64,000 nt of DNA from Aquimarina aquimarini (GTDB lineage Bacteria > Bacteroidota > Bacteroidia > Flavobacteriales > Flavobacteriaceae): the NCBI RefSeq assembly GCF_900299535.1, contig NZ_OMKE01000056.1, forward strand, positions 62,001 through 126,000, given 5' to 3'. Positions within the stretch are counted from its first letter, which is position 1; each line of letters begins with the position of its first letter. The notes beneath the pieces are model-generated. The model was not told the origin of the DNA, did no database searches, and worked only from the letters and a program-made list of their open reading frames with translations. Below, one piece after another: positions 18,095-25,794 of the stretch. The translations under genes and the position numbers were made by a program.

Positions 18095-19261
18095 ATGATA
18101 ATTACTGATAATTTACTTACCTCTTTTTTAGAAACACGTTCAGATACCGAAGAAATTTGCGCTCCGTTACAGGTTGAAGATTATGTTGTGCAACCTATTG
18201 TAGATGTCTCTCCACCAAAATGGCATCTCGGTCATACGACCTGGTTTTTTGAAGAATTTATATTGTCAAAATATAGTATCGAATATGAGCGTTTTCATCC
18301 CGAGTATGATTATGTTTTTAATAGCTATTATGAAAGTGTAGGGAAACGAGTCATACGTACAAATCGAGGGAATCTTTCTCGACCAACAGTTAGTGAAGTT
18401 TATGAATATAGAGATTATGTCACATCTCATCTTCAAAATTTTTTAGAAGAAAATGATGACCCTAAAATCAGAGAATTGATAGAAATAGGGATTCATCATG
18501 AAAAACAACACCAAGAATTATTACTTACAGATATAAAATTCATTTTAGGAAATAATCCTTTATTGCCCAAATACAATGATACATTTACAGAAAACCCTGA
18601 GCTAGATAAAGTTTCTGGGTATAGTTTGGTAGAAGAAGGGATTTATAAGATTGGATATGACGGTGATGAGTTTTGTTATGATAATGAACTAGGTAGGCAT
18701 AAGGTCTTTCTTAGAGAATATGCTATTAGTAACAGATTGATATCAAATAAAGAATACTTGGAGTTTATAGAAGATGGAGGATATAAAAACACCTTGCTTT
18801 GGCATGCCGAAGCTTGGGATTGGGTACAACAATACCAAATTAAAACTCCTTTATACTGGCATACTATCGATGGGCAATATCATCAATATACCTTACAAGG
18901 ACTTAAAGAGGTTAACTATAATGCACCAGTAACTCATATCTCATATTATGAAGCTTTTGCTTTTGCAGAGTGGAGAGGAGAGCGTTTACCTACAGAATTT
19001 GAGTGGGAAGTGGCCCAATCTTTCTTTAATTGGGGAGTAAGGTGGGAGTGGACAGAAAGTGCTTACCTTCCTTATCCTAACTACAAAAAAGCTCCTGGAG
19101 CATTGGGGGAGTATAACGGAAAATTTATGGTGAATCAAAAAGTTCTCAGAGGAGGATCCGTTGCTACACCACAACACCATATAAGACCAACATATCGTAA
19201 TTTTTTTCATCCTAATCTTAGATGGCAATTTACAGGAGTAAGATTGGCAAAAAACCTATAA
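18095..19261 (+). CDS. egtB: Ergothioneine biosynthesis protein EgtB (iron-dependent sulfoxide synthase)
   Basis: 388 residues from 18095. EgtB joins a thiol donor to hercynine with oxygen. An N-terminal DinB-like domain carries the three expected iron ligands: His47 in WHLGHTTWFFE, and His135 and His139 in HHEKQHQE. The C-terminal formylglycine-generating-enzyme-like domain ends in the classic WEWTES, GEYNGKFM, VLRGGS and YRNFFHPNLRWQFTGVRLA segments. It is somewhat shorter than actinobacterial EgtB. An ATG at 18068 is in frame, but a -7 box at 18055-18062 makes 18095 the better start. It is followed 14 bases later by egtD. OvoA is a less likely alternative because no methyltransferase domain is fused. 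Confidence 0.92.
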   Translation: MIITDNLLTSFLETRSDTEEICAPLQVEDYVVQPIVDVSPPKWHLGHTTWFFEEFILSKYSIEYERFHPEYDYVFNSYYESVGKRVIRTNRGNLSRPTVSEVYEYRDYVTSHLQNFLEENDDPKIRELIEIGIHHEKQHQELLLTDIKFILGNNPLLPKYNDTFTENPELDKVSGYSLVEEGIYKIGYDGDEFCYDNELGRHKVFLREYAISNRLISNKEYLEFIEDGGYKNTLLWHAEAWDWVQQYQIKTPLYWHTIDGQYHQYTLQGLKEVNYNAPVTHISYYEAFAFAEWRGERLPTEFEWEVAQSFFNWGVRWEWTESAYLPYPNYKKAPGALGEYNGKFMVNQKVLRGGSVATPQHHIRPTYRNFFHPNLRWQFTGVRLAKNL

Positions 19262-19275
19262 CCTATCTAGTTTAC

Positions 19276-20247
19276 ATGAATTGTAAAAATCAAAAAGTTT
19301 TAACTTCTACTTTTGAAAAAGAAGTGTGCGAAGGATTGAGTGCTTTTCCTAAATATTTATCTTCTAAATTTTTCTATGATGAAATAGGAGATGAACTTTT
19401 TCAGAAGATAATGGCATTACCAGAATATTATCTCACCAGAGCAGAGTATGAAATTTTTAAAACTCATAAATCTGATATTATTCAAAGATTTGATGAAAAC
19501 CAAGAAGGTTTTGATCTGATTGAATTAGGGGCAGGAGATGGTAAAAAAACAAAAGTGTTGTTGCATGAATTGCTAGACAATCATTTTGACTTTACTTATA
19601 CCCCTATTGATATTAGTCAAAATGCAATAGACGGACTGGTGAAAAACTTAAAAAAAGAAATGCCAGAAGTTGTTGTACAAGGACAACGAGGAGAATATTT
19701 TGAAGTTTTAGATAGACTACAACATATGAGTAATCGCAAAAAAGTAATTATGGTATTGGGATCTAATATTGGTAATTTACTGCACTCAAGAGCAATTCAG
19801 TTTTTAAAAAAACTGTGTAATGTAATGCATTCTGGTGATTTTCTTTTTATGGGATTTGATCAAAAGAAACACCCTCAGAAAGTTTTGGATGCTTATAACG
19901 ACAAAACAGGAATAACAGCAGCTTTTAATAAGAATATTCTAACTCGAATTAATAAAGAACTCAATGCAAATTTTGATATAGATACATTTATGCATTGGGA
20001 GACGTATGACCCCGAAAGTGGAACTGCTAAAAGTTATTTGGTAAGCAAAGAAAAGCAAACTGTAGATATTGATAACCTATCAATGCAAGTTCATTTTGAA
20101 GCCTGGGAGAGTATTCATACAGAGATATCTCAGAAATACGATGATACTATCGTAAAATGGTTGACAAAAGAATCTGGTTTGAAAATTGTAAAATCTTTTT
20201 CTGATCAAAATAATTATTACAAAGATTATTTGATTACCAAAGCCTAA
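19276..20247 (+). CDS. egtD: L-histidine N-alpha-methyltransferase EgtD
   Basis: 323 residues. EgtD trimethylates histidine with SAM to give hercynine, the substrate of EgtB. The family start (KYLSSKFFYDEIGDELFQKI and LPEYYLTRAEYEIF) and the SAM-binding loop IELGAGDGKKTKVLL are clear, as are TYTPIDIS and LGSNIGNL. The frame extends upstream to 19222 inside egtB, but family alignment and the position of the egtB stop make 19276 the natural start. No egtA or egtC lies nearby, so the thiol donor may be cysteine itself, as in some non-actinobacterial pathways, or the missing genes are elsewhere. Confidence 0.93.
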   Translation: MNCKNQKVLTSTFEKEVCEGLSAFPKYLSSKFFYDEIGDELFQKIMALPEYYLTRAEYEIFKTHKSDIIQRFDENQEGFDLIELGAGDGKKTKVLLHELLDNHFDFTYTPIDISQNAIDGLVKNLKKEMPEVVVQGQRGEYFEVLDRLQHMSNRKKVIMVLGSNIGNLLHSRAIQFLKKLCNVMHSGDFLFMGFDQKKHPQKVLDAYNDKTGITAAFNKNILTRINKELNANFDIDTFMHWETYDPESGTAKSYLVSKEKQTVDIDNLSMQVHFEAWESIHTEISQKYDDTIVKWLTKESGLKIVKSFSDQNNYYKDYLITKA

Positions 20248-20269
20248 TACTTAATGAAAAAATAAAATT

Positions 20270-20554
20270 ATGAAAGCAATTTGGAACGGACAGGTAATTG
20301 CAGAAAGTAATGATACCAAAGTTATAGAGAATAATCATTATTTTCCTCCTGAAACAATTAAAAAAGAATTTTTTACAACTACTGATACACATACTAATTG
20401 CCCTTGGAAAGGAATGGCATCATATTATACCATACAGGTGGATGGAAAAGAAAATGTGGATGCAGCATGGTATTATCCTGAGACTAGTGATCTAGCAAAA
20501 CAAATAAAAGGATATGTAGCTTTCTGGAAAGGAGTTGAGGTTGTAGAAGGCTAA
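20270..20554 (+). CDS. DUF427 domain protein in the ergothioneine cluster
   Basis: 94 residues, a full-length single DUF427 (PF04248) domain: KAIWNGQVIAES, NHYFPPETIKKEFF, THTNCPWKGMASYYTIQ and AAWYYPETSDLAKQIKGYVAFWKGVEV. The family is widespread in bacteria and fungi, small and cytosolic, without an assigned reaction. The conserved Cys-Pro-Trp-Lys-Gly segment is present. It starts 22 bases after egtD on the same strand and is very probably cotranscribed, which makes a link to ergothioneine metabolism or redox biology possible but unproven. Confidence 0.88.
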   Translation: MKAIWNGQVIAESNDTKVIENNHYFPPETIKKEFFTTTDTHTNCPWKGMASYYTIQVDGKENVDAAWYYPETSDLAKQIKGYVAFWKGVEVVEG

Positions 20555-20626
20555 AAAAATGCAACTCACTCATGAGCGACTTTATGTGTAAGAGAGTTTA
20601 AAATGCCCATTTAGTATATATAAAAC

Positions 20627-20660
20627 AACTCCTAATCATTAAAAAAATAGATTAGGAGTT
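20627..20660 (-). terminator. Terminator for the leftward beta-propeller gene
   Basis: An 11-bp perfect stem (AACTCCTAATC at 20627-20637 with 20650-20660) between two convergent genes. On the minus strand it is followed by GTTTTAT. Confidence 0.6.
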
Positions 20661-20688
20661 TGAGTAAGTACTAATGTTGAGAGTGTGA

Positions 20689-21738
20689 TTAATAGTATAG
20701 TACTCCAAATGGATTTAATCCAGAATCATATTCTGATTTTTTTTGTAAAGAACCATTGTTATTCACAGAATAGAAAACAACTTTTGTTGCTGATGCTCCT
20801 GAATGTGCTAAGAATAGTATAGTACCTTTTTTATTTACGGCTAGATTATGAGGGATGTTATAATCAGTGTCGATTTCTGAGATAACTTCATTAGTATATC
20901 GATTGATTACGCCTATTTTTTTATTTGCAATTCCTGTAGTAAATACATGCCTGTAACTAGCAATAATTCCATGCGTAGAATTGTATGAGATTTCTTGCTT
21001 TTTGTTCAAATTAAATCTGTTGAATACAGTTAATTTGTTATCATTTTGTGCAGGAACATATAAATTGTAACCTACAGGTAATATGTGTGCATCACCTCCT
21101 ACAGTTTCATGTTTAAGGTATTCTAGAGTGCTGGTGTTATACATTACAACATAGCTTTTATCAGGACCATCTAATATGGTGACATAAGCAGCATATCCGC
21201 TTGGAGAAATAGTAACATCATGCTGTACAGCATTTTCAGTTAATTCAGGAATCTCATTGGTAGGTAATGATAAGTTATCAATAAGAGAATTAGATCTCAA
21301 GTCGATTACAGAAGTTGTTTTAGAAACTATATTGTTTACCCATAATTGGTTGGCGCGCTCATTGATCCACATATGAAAAGCACCCTCTTGGATAGCTATT
21401 TCCCCTTTCATTTTAAAAGTATTTGCATCGTAATAAACGATTTTCTTATTCGCAAAATCACCTACATATACTGCATTATTTCTTTTGCTATGAGCTAAAT
21501 AAGTAGGTTGTGCACCTGCATCGGGTAAAGTTATTTCTGTTATGAGATCGGTGGTTTTACCATTAAAAACGCTTACTGTAGAAGAGCCTCTATTGGCAAC
21601 CAGAAAATATTCTTGATTATAATAATACGATTTTTCAGAAGTAAGTGAATTTTCTTCTTTTTGTATGGATTCTTTTTCGCACGAACTTATTAGTGCGATA
21701 ATAAACCCTAAGGCTAGTAATAAACTGATTTTTTTCAT
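20689..21738 (-). CDS. YncE-like beta-propeller lipoprotein
   Basis: 349 residues. A signal peptide with the lipobox ISSC (Cys20) makes it a lipoprotein. The rest is a seven-bladed-propeller type repeat protein of the YncE/40-residue YVTN family: VANRGSSTVSVFNG, AVYVGDFANKKIVYYDA, QLWVNNIVSKTTSVIDL and PHNLAVNKKGTILFLAHSG are successive blades. Such proteins act as binding scaffolds in the envelope; the ligand is unknown. Its start lies 36 bases downstream of the cysteine-synthase-like gene stop, so the two form an operon, an unusual pairing. Confidence 0.85.
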   Translation of the reverse strand: MKKISLLLALGFIIALISSCEKESIQKEENSLTSEKSYYYNQEYFLVANRGSSTVSVFNGKTTDLITEITLPDAGAQPTYLAHSKRNNAVYVGDFANKKIVYYDANTFKMKGEIAIQEGAFHMWINERANQLWVNNIVSKTTSVIDLRSNSLIDNLSLPTNEIPELTENAVQHDVTISPSGYAAYVTILDGPDKSYVVMYNTSTLEYLKHETVGGDAHILPVGYNLYVPAQNDNKLTVFNRFNLNKKQEISYNSTHGIIASYRHVFTTGIANKKIGVINRYTNEVISEIDTDYNIPHNLAVNKKGTILFLAHSGASATKVVFYSVNNNGSLQKKSEYDSGLNPFGVLYY

Positions 21739-21774
21739 TTGTGTAAAGTTTTAAATAATTGGAGTAAGTAATTT

Positions 21775-22788
21775 TTATCTAATAATTTCAAATCCTATTA
21801 ATTGTATATCTGATGACATAAAATCATCTTTTTTTGTCTCTGTGCAGCATAGATCAGTACTTAGGTATTTTTTATTACAATCAGAGAAAACAGTTACTAC
21901 ATTGGCATCAACCCCTAATTTTTCTTGAGCAATGATTGCACCTAGAAAATTAGCGCCAGATGAGATACCTACTCCTAGACCAATTTCGTTTGATAGTTTT
22001 TGTGCGATTATAATTGCATCTCCATCATCAACTTGAATAATCGAATCTAATTTTTCGAGTTTGATAATAGAAGGAATAAATTCATCTGATATCCCTTGTA
22101 TACGATGCTTTCCTATTTTGTAACCAGTAGATAATGTAGGAGAATTAGCAGGTTCTAAAGGGTGAATTTTTATAGTACTGTACTTTTCTTTCAAAAAGCC
22201 CCCAGCCCCCATTATTGTTCCACCAGTGCCTACACCAGCTATAAATGCATCTATGGTAAGCCCTAAATTTTTCATTTGATCGTATATCTCTGGTCCAGTA
22301 GTCATATAATGACTTTCTACATTGTAAAAGTTGTCAAACTGGCGGGGTAAGAAAACATTTTTCTTAGAGAGTTGATGTCTTTTTGTAAACTCAATACTGC
22401 CAAGAAAACCACCCTCTTCTGGAGATACTAGAAAAATAGATGCACCAAAACTTTTGATTAGCCGCTTTCGTTCGTTACTCATCCAATTAGGCATATATAT
22501 AGTTACAGGATGATTGTATACAGCTCCTATGGCAGCAAAAGAAATCCCCATGTTTCCACTCGTTGCCTCAACAATTTCATCATAAGGATGTAAATCACCG
22601 TTCTCATAAGACTTATTGATAATATGTAAAGCAACACGATCTTTTATGCTACCTGTCATATTAAAATTTTCGAGCTTTGCGTATACGATTCTTTTTTTTC
22701 CTTTAAATAAAAAAATGATTTTAGCAAGAGGAGTATTGCCAATAATATTTTTTAAATCAATCTTTTTATAAGCCTTAGTTGTAAGCAT
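21775..22788 (-). CDS. Cysteine synthase family PLP enzyme
   Basis: 337 residues, fold-type II PLP enzyme of the O-acetylserine sulfhydrylase/cystathionine beta-synthase group. Lys49 in NMTGSIKDRVAL is the Schiff-base lysine; TSGNMGISFAAIG is the substrate loop and GTGGTIMGAG binds the PLP phosphate. It probably makes cysteine from O-acetylserine or does a related beta-replacement. The C-terminal tail carries an unusual paired cysteine (TDLCCTETKKDD). It is the first gene of an operon with the beta-propeller lipoprotein. Its leader contains a perfect 15-bp hairpin, and a TAAATTTG box on the minus strand (22905-22912) is the likely -7 element. A second cysteine synthase elsewhere in the genome is likely. 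Confidence 0.88.
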   Translation of the reverse strand: MLTTKAYKKIDLKNIIGNTPLAKIIFLFKGKKRIVYAKLENFNMTGSIKDRVALHIINKSYENGDLHPYDEIVEATSGNMGISFAAIGAVYNHPVTIYMPNWMSNERKRLIKSFGASIFLVSPEEGGFLGSIEFTKRHQLSKKNVFLPRQFDNFYNVESHYMTTGPEIYDQMKNLGLTIDAFIAGVGTGGTIMGAGGFLKEKYSTIKIHPLEPANSPTLSTGYKIGKHRIQGISDEFIPSIIKLEKLDSIIQVDDGDAIIIAQKLSNEIGLGVGISSGANFLGAIIAQEKLGVDANVVTVFSDCNKKYLSTDLCCTETKKDDFMSSDIQLIGFEIIR

Positions 22789-22803
22789 TACGGTTCATTG
22801 GTT

Positions 22804-22838
22804 AATAGTGATGTATTGAAAGACAATACATCACTATT
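22804..22838 (-). promoter_or_regulatory. Perfect 15-bp hairpin or dyad in the leader of the cysteine-synthase-like gene
   Basis: AATAGTGATGTATTG (22804-22818), a five-base loop and its exact complement (22824-22838), ending 16 bases before the start codon. It lies between the likely -7 box (22905-22912) and the start, so it would fold in the leader RNA or serve as an operator. No T-tract follows it on the minus strand, which argues against a terminator. Confidence 0.6.
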
Positions 22839-23123
22839 GTTATAAATAACATAAATGTTTAGTATTCATTTATGAGTTGAGTGTGTTTTGTGTGTAATAT
22901 TTATCAAATTTAGAATATAAAAAACGATACTTTATTGATGTATCTAACATATTAGATTAAAAAATAATCGCATGATAGACAGTTGTTTATGTTTTGACCG
23001 CAATAAGTTTAAGTGTATTCAGTAAGAAAAATAAGTAAAGAGAAGAAGAGAGGTATATCTCTGCTGTTGGATAAGGTTATATAGGTACTATATTTTTTTG
23101 AAATCCTGTGATTTAATAAAAAA

Positions 23124-23234
23124 AACTCTGGATTTGAATGGTTTTGAGGTAATTATACGCAAATTTAACCCAAGAATTACCTTTCTCGGTTTACAGAGTT
23201 ATTTTTCACAAAAAAACATGTCAAAACCATTCAA
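23124..23234 (-). other. Interlocking inverted repeats, candidate structured RNA or attenuator
   Basis: Three pairs of complementary segments: AACTCTG (23124-23130) with CAGAGTT (23194-23200); TTGAATGGTTTTGA (23134-23147) with its exact complement (23221-23234); and GGTAATT (23148-23154) with AATTACC (23175-23181). The first two pairings cross, so they would form a pseudoknot or exclude each other. On the minus strand the CAGAGTT arm runs into an eight-T tract, as in a terminator. It lies downstream of the glycogen-binding gene and about 330 bases upstream of the cysteine-synthase-like gene. It is either the terminator of the former or an unrecognised regulatory element. Confidence 0.45.
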
Positions 23235-23285
23235 AAAACCAGAAGAGAATAAATAATTAAGCTGATTATTGTTTGATAAAAGTAC

Positions 23286-23582
23286 TTATAATACAAGTAA
23301 GCTATTATCTGCAGAAGCAAATTCATTCCATTGATAACCATCAGCTTCTATTTCATTAGTCCATTCACCATCTACTACATATTTGAATTCGAATTTATTG
23401 TCTTTGGGAAGGTCTATAGTTCCTTTAAAGTTTCCATTTTTTAACTTTTTAAGAACCGTAGCTTCAGTATTCCATTCGTTGAATTCGCCTGCTACACTCA
23501 CTTTATTAGCTTTTTTTGCTGGAACAATAAAAGTAACTTTACAGACTGGTTTAGATTTTAAGTATTGTTTAGTAATTGCCAT
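23286..23582 (-). CDS. Stand-alone glycogen-binding (AMPK-beta type CBM48) domain protein
   Basis: 98 residues forming a single early-set carbohydrate-binding domain: CKVTFIVPAKKANKVSVAGEFNEWN, a central DLPKDNKFEFKYVVDGEWTNE and the C-terminal Asn-rich strand. The Trp and Lys/Asn positions that contact glucan chains in AMPK-beta domains are present. It has no catalytic domain or signal peptide, so it may be a cytosolic glycogen-associated adaptor. Such single-domain proteins recur in Flavobacteriia. It is monocistronic, followed by the inverted-repeat element. Confidence 0.88.
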   Translation of the reverse strand: MAITKQYLKSKPVCKVTFIVPAKKANKVSVAGEFNEWNTEATVLKKLKNGNFKGTIDLPKDNKFEFKYVVDGEWTNEIEADGYQWNEFASADNSLLVL

Positions 23583-23707
23583 AATTGTGTGTGTTATTTA
23601 AAATTTTGGTTAATAACTTAGAAACTAAGTTACTATAAAAAGATTAAAAACAAAAAGATAGAAGTGTCAGATTTTCAGTATTTTAATGAGTGTTTGAAGG
23701 TGAATTA

Positions 23708-24790
23708 TTAACAATAACGATGTAGGGCAGTAAGTAATTTTTCTATATCATCAATGGTATTATAAAAATGAAAACTAATTCGGATACCTTGTCCTCTTAG
23801 AGAAGTAGTAATATTATGCTCTTTGAGATACTGATGTAATTGGTGATCACCTTTTAGATTTAAAATAGAACTGTGTTTTGGTCGTTTTATTACAGTACTA
23901 TCCAATAGATGTAGTTTGGTCAGTTCTTTTGTTGCATATTCACATAATTCATAGAGATGGTTTTCAATAGTTGCAACTCCTATTATAGAAATGAAATCCA
24001 AAGAATGTTGTAAACTCCGAAAGTTCAATGTATCTAGATGACCGCATTCAAACCTAGCTTGTAAAGTTGTGTATGAAGGGTTTTGGTCTGCTTTTGCAGC
24101 CATATTGATATAGGATAAAGGGGTGATCTGATCTAGTATTCCGTGATTAAAAAGAAAAAAACCATTACCATAACCACTCAATAGCCATTTGTAACCACTA
24201 CCTCCAAGGATATCAATTCCAGAATTCTTAAAATCAAAAACTTTAGTGCCACAAAATTGAGTGCCATCTGCAATGATAAGCATATCAGGATATTTAGTTT
24301 TTAATGTCTTTATAAAATCTAGATCTATCGCAATGCCACTGATATATTGTACGATACTACATATAAAAACATCAGGAAGGTGTTTTTTTACAGCTTTCTC
24401 TATATTTTGTTCCAAGGTTGCATTTATGCTAGCATAGCAAACCTCAAAACCTTTGCCTATAACTGCGGTATTGATAGAAGGGTAATCACCATCAAGTAAA
24501 AGTACTTTTTTGTTTTTGTCAAGGCCGTCTAAGAGAATTTTTAAACCTAGAGAAAAATTAGGGATTAAAATAACATCAGTATCAGAATTACCAAAGAAAG
24601 AAGAAATTGTTTTGCGCACATTACTCAAGTCGTCTTGTTGTCTTTCTCTAAATACGCCGCCTTTATTATAGAAATCTAAGTCATGTCTTTTTCTAAAATC
24701 TAAAAGAGAAGTGTGTAGTAATCCAGAATAGGCAGTATTGAGATAGGTATGATGTGATAAAACAGGAAATTCTTTTCTTAAATTCTTCAT
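23708..24790 (-). CDS. Class V (NifS-like) PLP-dependent aminotransferase
   Basis: 360 residues, fold-type I PLP enzyme of the class V group that includes cysteine desulfurases and isopenicillin N epimerase-like proteins. The PLP lysine lies in GGSGYKWLLSGYGNGFFLF, the cofactor Asp in ADGTQFCGT, and the N-terminal LNTAYSGLL motif is normal. It is shorter than CsdA/SufS and lacks a clear catalytic-loop cysteine, so cysteine desulfurase activity is doubtful; the reaction cannot be named. It is divergent from the dihydrofolate reductase gene. Confidence 0.85.
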   Translation of the reverse strand: MKNLRKEFPVLSHHTYLNTAYSGLLHTSLLDFRKRHDLDFYNKGGVFRERQQDDLSNVRKTISSFFGNSDTDVILIPNFSLGLKILLDGLDKNKKVLLLDGDYPSINTAVIGKGFEVCYASINATLEQNIEKAVKKHLPDVFICSIVQYISGIAIDLDFIKTLKTKYPDMLIIADGTQFCGTKVFDFKNSGIDILGGSGYKWLLSGYGNGFFLFNHGILDQITPLSYINMAAKADQNPSYTTLQARFECGHLDTLNFRSLQHSLDFISIIGVATIENHLYELCEYATKELTKLHLLDSTVIKRPKHSSILNLKGDHQLHQYLKEHNITTSLRGQGIRISFHFYNTIDDIEKLLTALHRYC

Positions 24791-24855
24791 AAGTAATTTT
24801 AGTGATTTTTAGTAAAAGCTATATCTTTACTTGCCGATACTAAGTTAGCATTAAT

Positions 24856-25794
24856 ATGTTTTCAAAAAAGAAAGAAACACCACAAATTGATCCACAGCAA
24901 CGTGAGCTTTATGAGCATGCACGTAAACGAATTATTCAAAAGAAAAGGTTATTTCAGCATTTTATACTTTTTATAGTAGGCGCTGTTTTTTTTGCAATTC
25001 TTAATATTGTATTTGGCTACGGAAAAGAGATTACATTCTTTGGGTCAAATTGGTATATCATTGCTATCTTATGTTGGGCTTTTCTATTTGTATTGCACTT
25101 CTGTAATGTATGGTTGTTTAGTAAGTTTATGGGACAAGCCTGGGTAGATAGACAAATGGAACAATTGATTATCAAACAGAAAAAAGAAATAGCATTGCTT
25201 CAGAAAGATGTGGATTTGATGTACCCTAAAGAAGAATTACTAAAAAAGAAGGAAGAATTTATTAAAGAGAAAACGACTAGAGTTGCTACCGAACCAATTA
25301 AATCGAAACGTATGGTAACTATGATTGCAGCAGCAGGAGAAAACAATGCTTTAGGTAAAGACAATGATTTGGTTTGGCATTTGCCAGATGATTTTAAACG
25401 TTTCAAAAAGATGACTACAGGGCACCATATTATTATGGGACGTAAAACTTTTGAATCTTTTCCCAAATTATTACCCAATAGAGTACATGTAGTAATTACT
25501 CGTGATAAAACATATCAGGCAGAAGGAACCATAGTTGTACATACGATCAAGGATGCGTTAGACATAGCCAAAGCAGATGAACAGCCTTTTATAATAGGCG
25601 GAGGAGAAATTTATTCTTTGGGATTAGAATATACTGATTGTATTGAGCTAACAAGGATACATGAATCTTTTGATGCAGATGCCTTTTTTCCTGAAATTGA
25701 TACCAAAACCTGGAAACTGGAAAAAGAAGAATTTCATGATATTGATGAAAAACATAAACATCCCTTTACATATCTTACGTATAAAAGGAAATAA
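24856..25794 (+). CDS. folA: Dihydrofolate reductase fused to a 2TM membrane domain
   Basis: 312 residues. Residues 1-100 form a 2TM domain with two hydrophobic segments (about 33-53 and 64-84); residues 95-150 are a charged, probably coiled-coil linker. From residue 153 there is a complete DHFR domain: MVTMIAAAGENNALG, LVWHLPDDFKRF with Asp179 as the catalytic acid (E. coli Asp27), IIMGRKTFESFPKLLPNR and FIIGGGEIYSLGL. It reduces dihydrofolate, here tethered to the inner face of the membrane. In related genomes 2TM proteins often stand next to folA as separate genes, so this is probably a fusion of such a pair. Its stop codon overlaps the next start (TAATG). Confidence 0.93.
   Translation: MFSKKKETPQIDPQQRELYEHARKRIIQKKRLFQHFILFIVGAVFFAILNIVFGYGKEITFFGSNWYIIAILCWAFLFVLHFCNVWLFSKFMGQAWVDRQMEQLIIKQKKEIALLQKDVDLMYPKEELLKKKEEFIKEKTTRVATEPIKSKRMVTMIAAAGENNALGKDNDLVWHLPDDFKRFKKMTTGHHIIMGRKTFESFPKLLPNRVHVVITRDKTYQAEGTIVVHTIKDALDIAKADEQPFIIGGGEIYSLGLEYTDCIELTRIHESFDADAFFPEIDTKTWKLEKEEFHDIDEKHKHPFTYLTYKRK

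Noticed and set aside
18095-20247. An ovothiol (OvoA) pathway
   Set aside because: OvoA fuses the sulfoxide synthase to a methyltransferase. Here the synthase is separate and a full histidine trimethyltransferase (EgtD) follows, which fits ergothioneine.
23708-24790. A cysteine desulfurase (SufS/CsdA)
   Set aside because: It has the class V fold, but I cannot place the mobile-loop cysteine and it is short; only the broader family is claimed.
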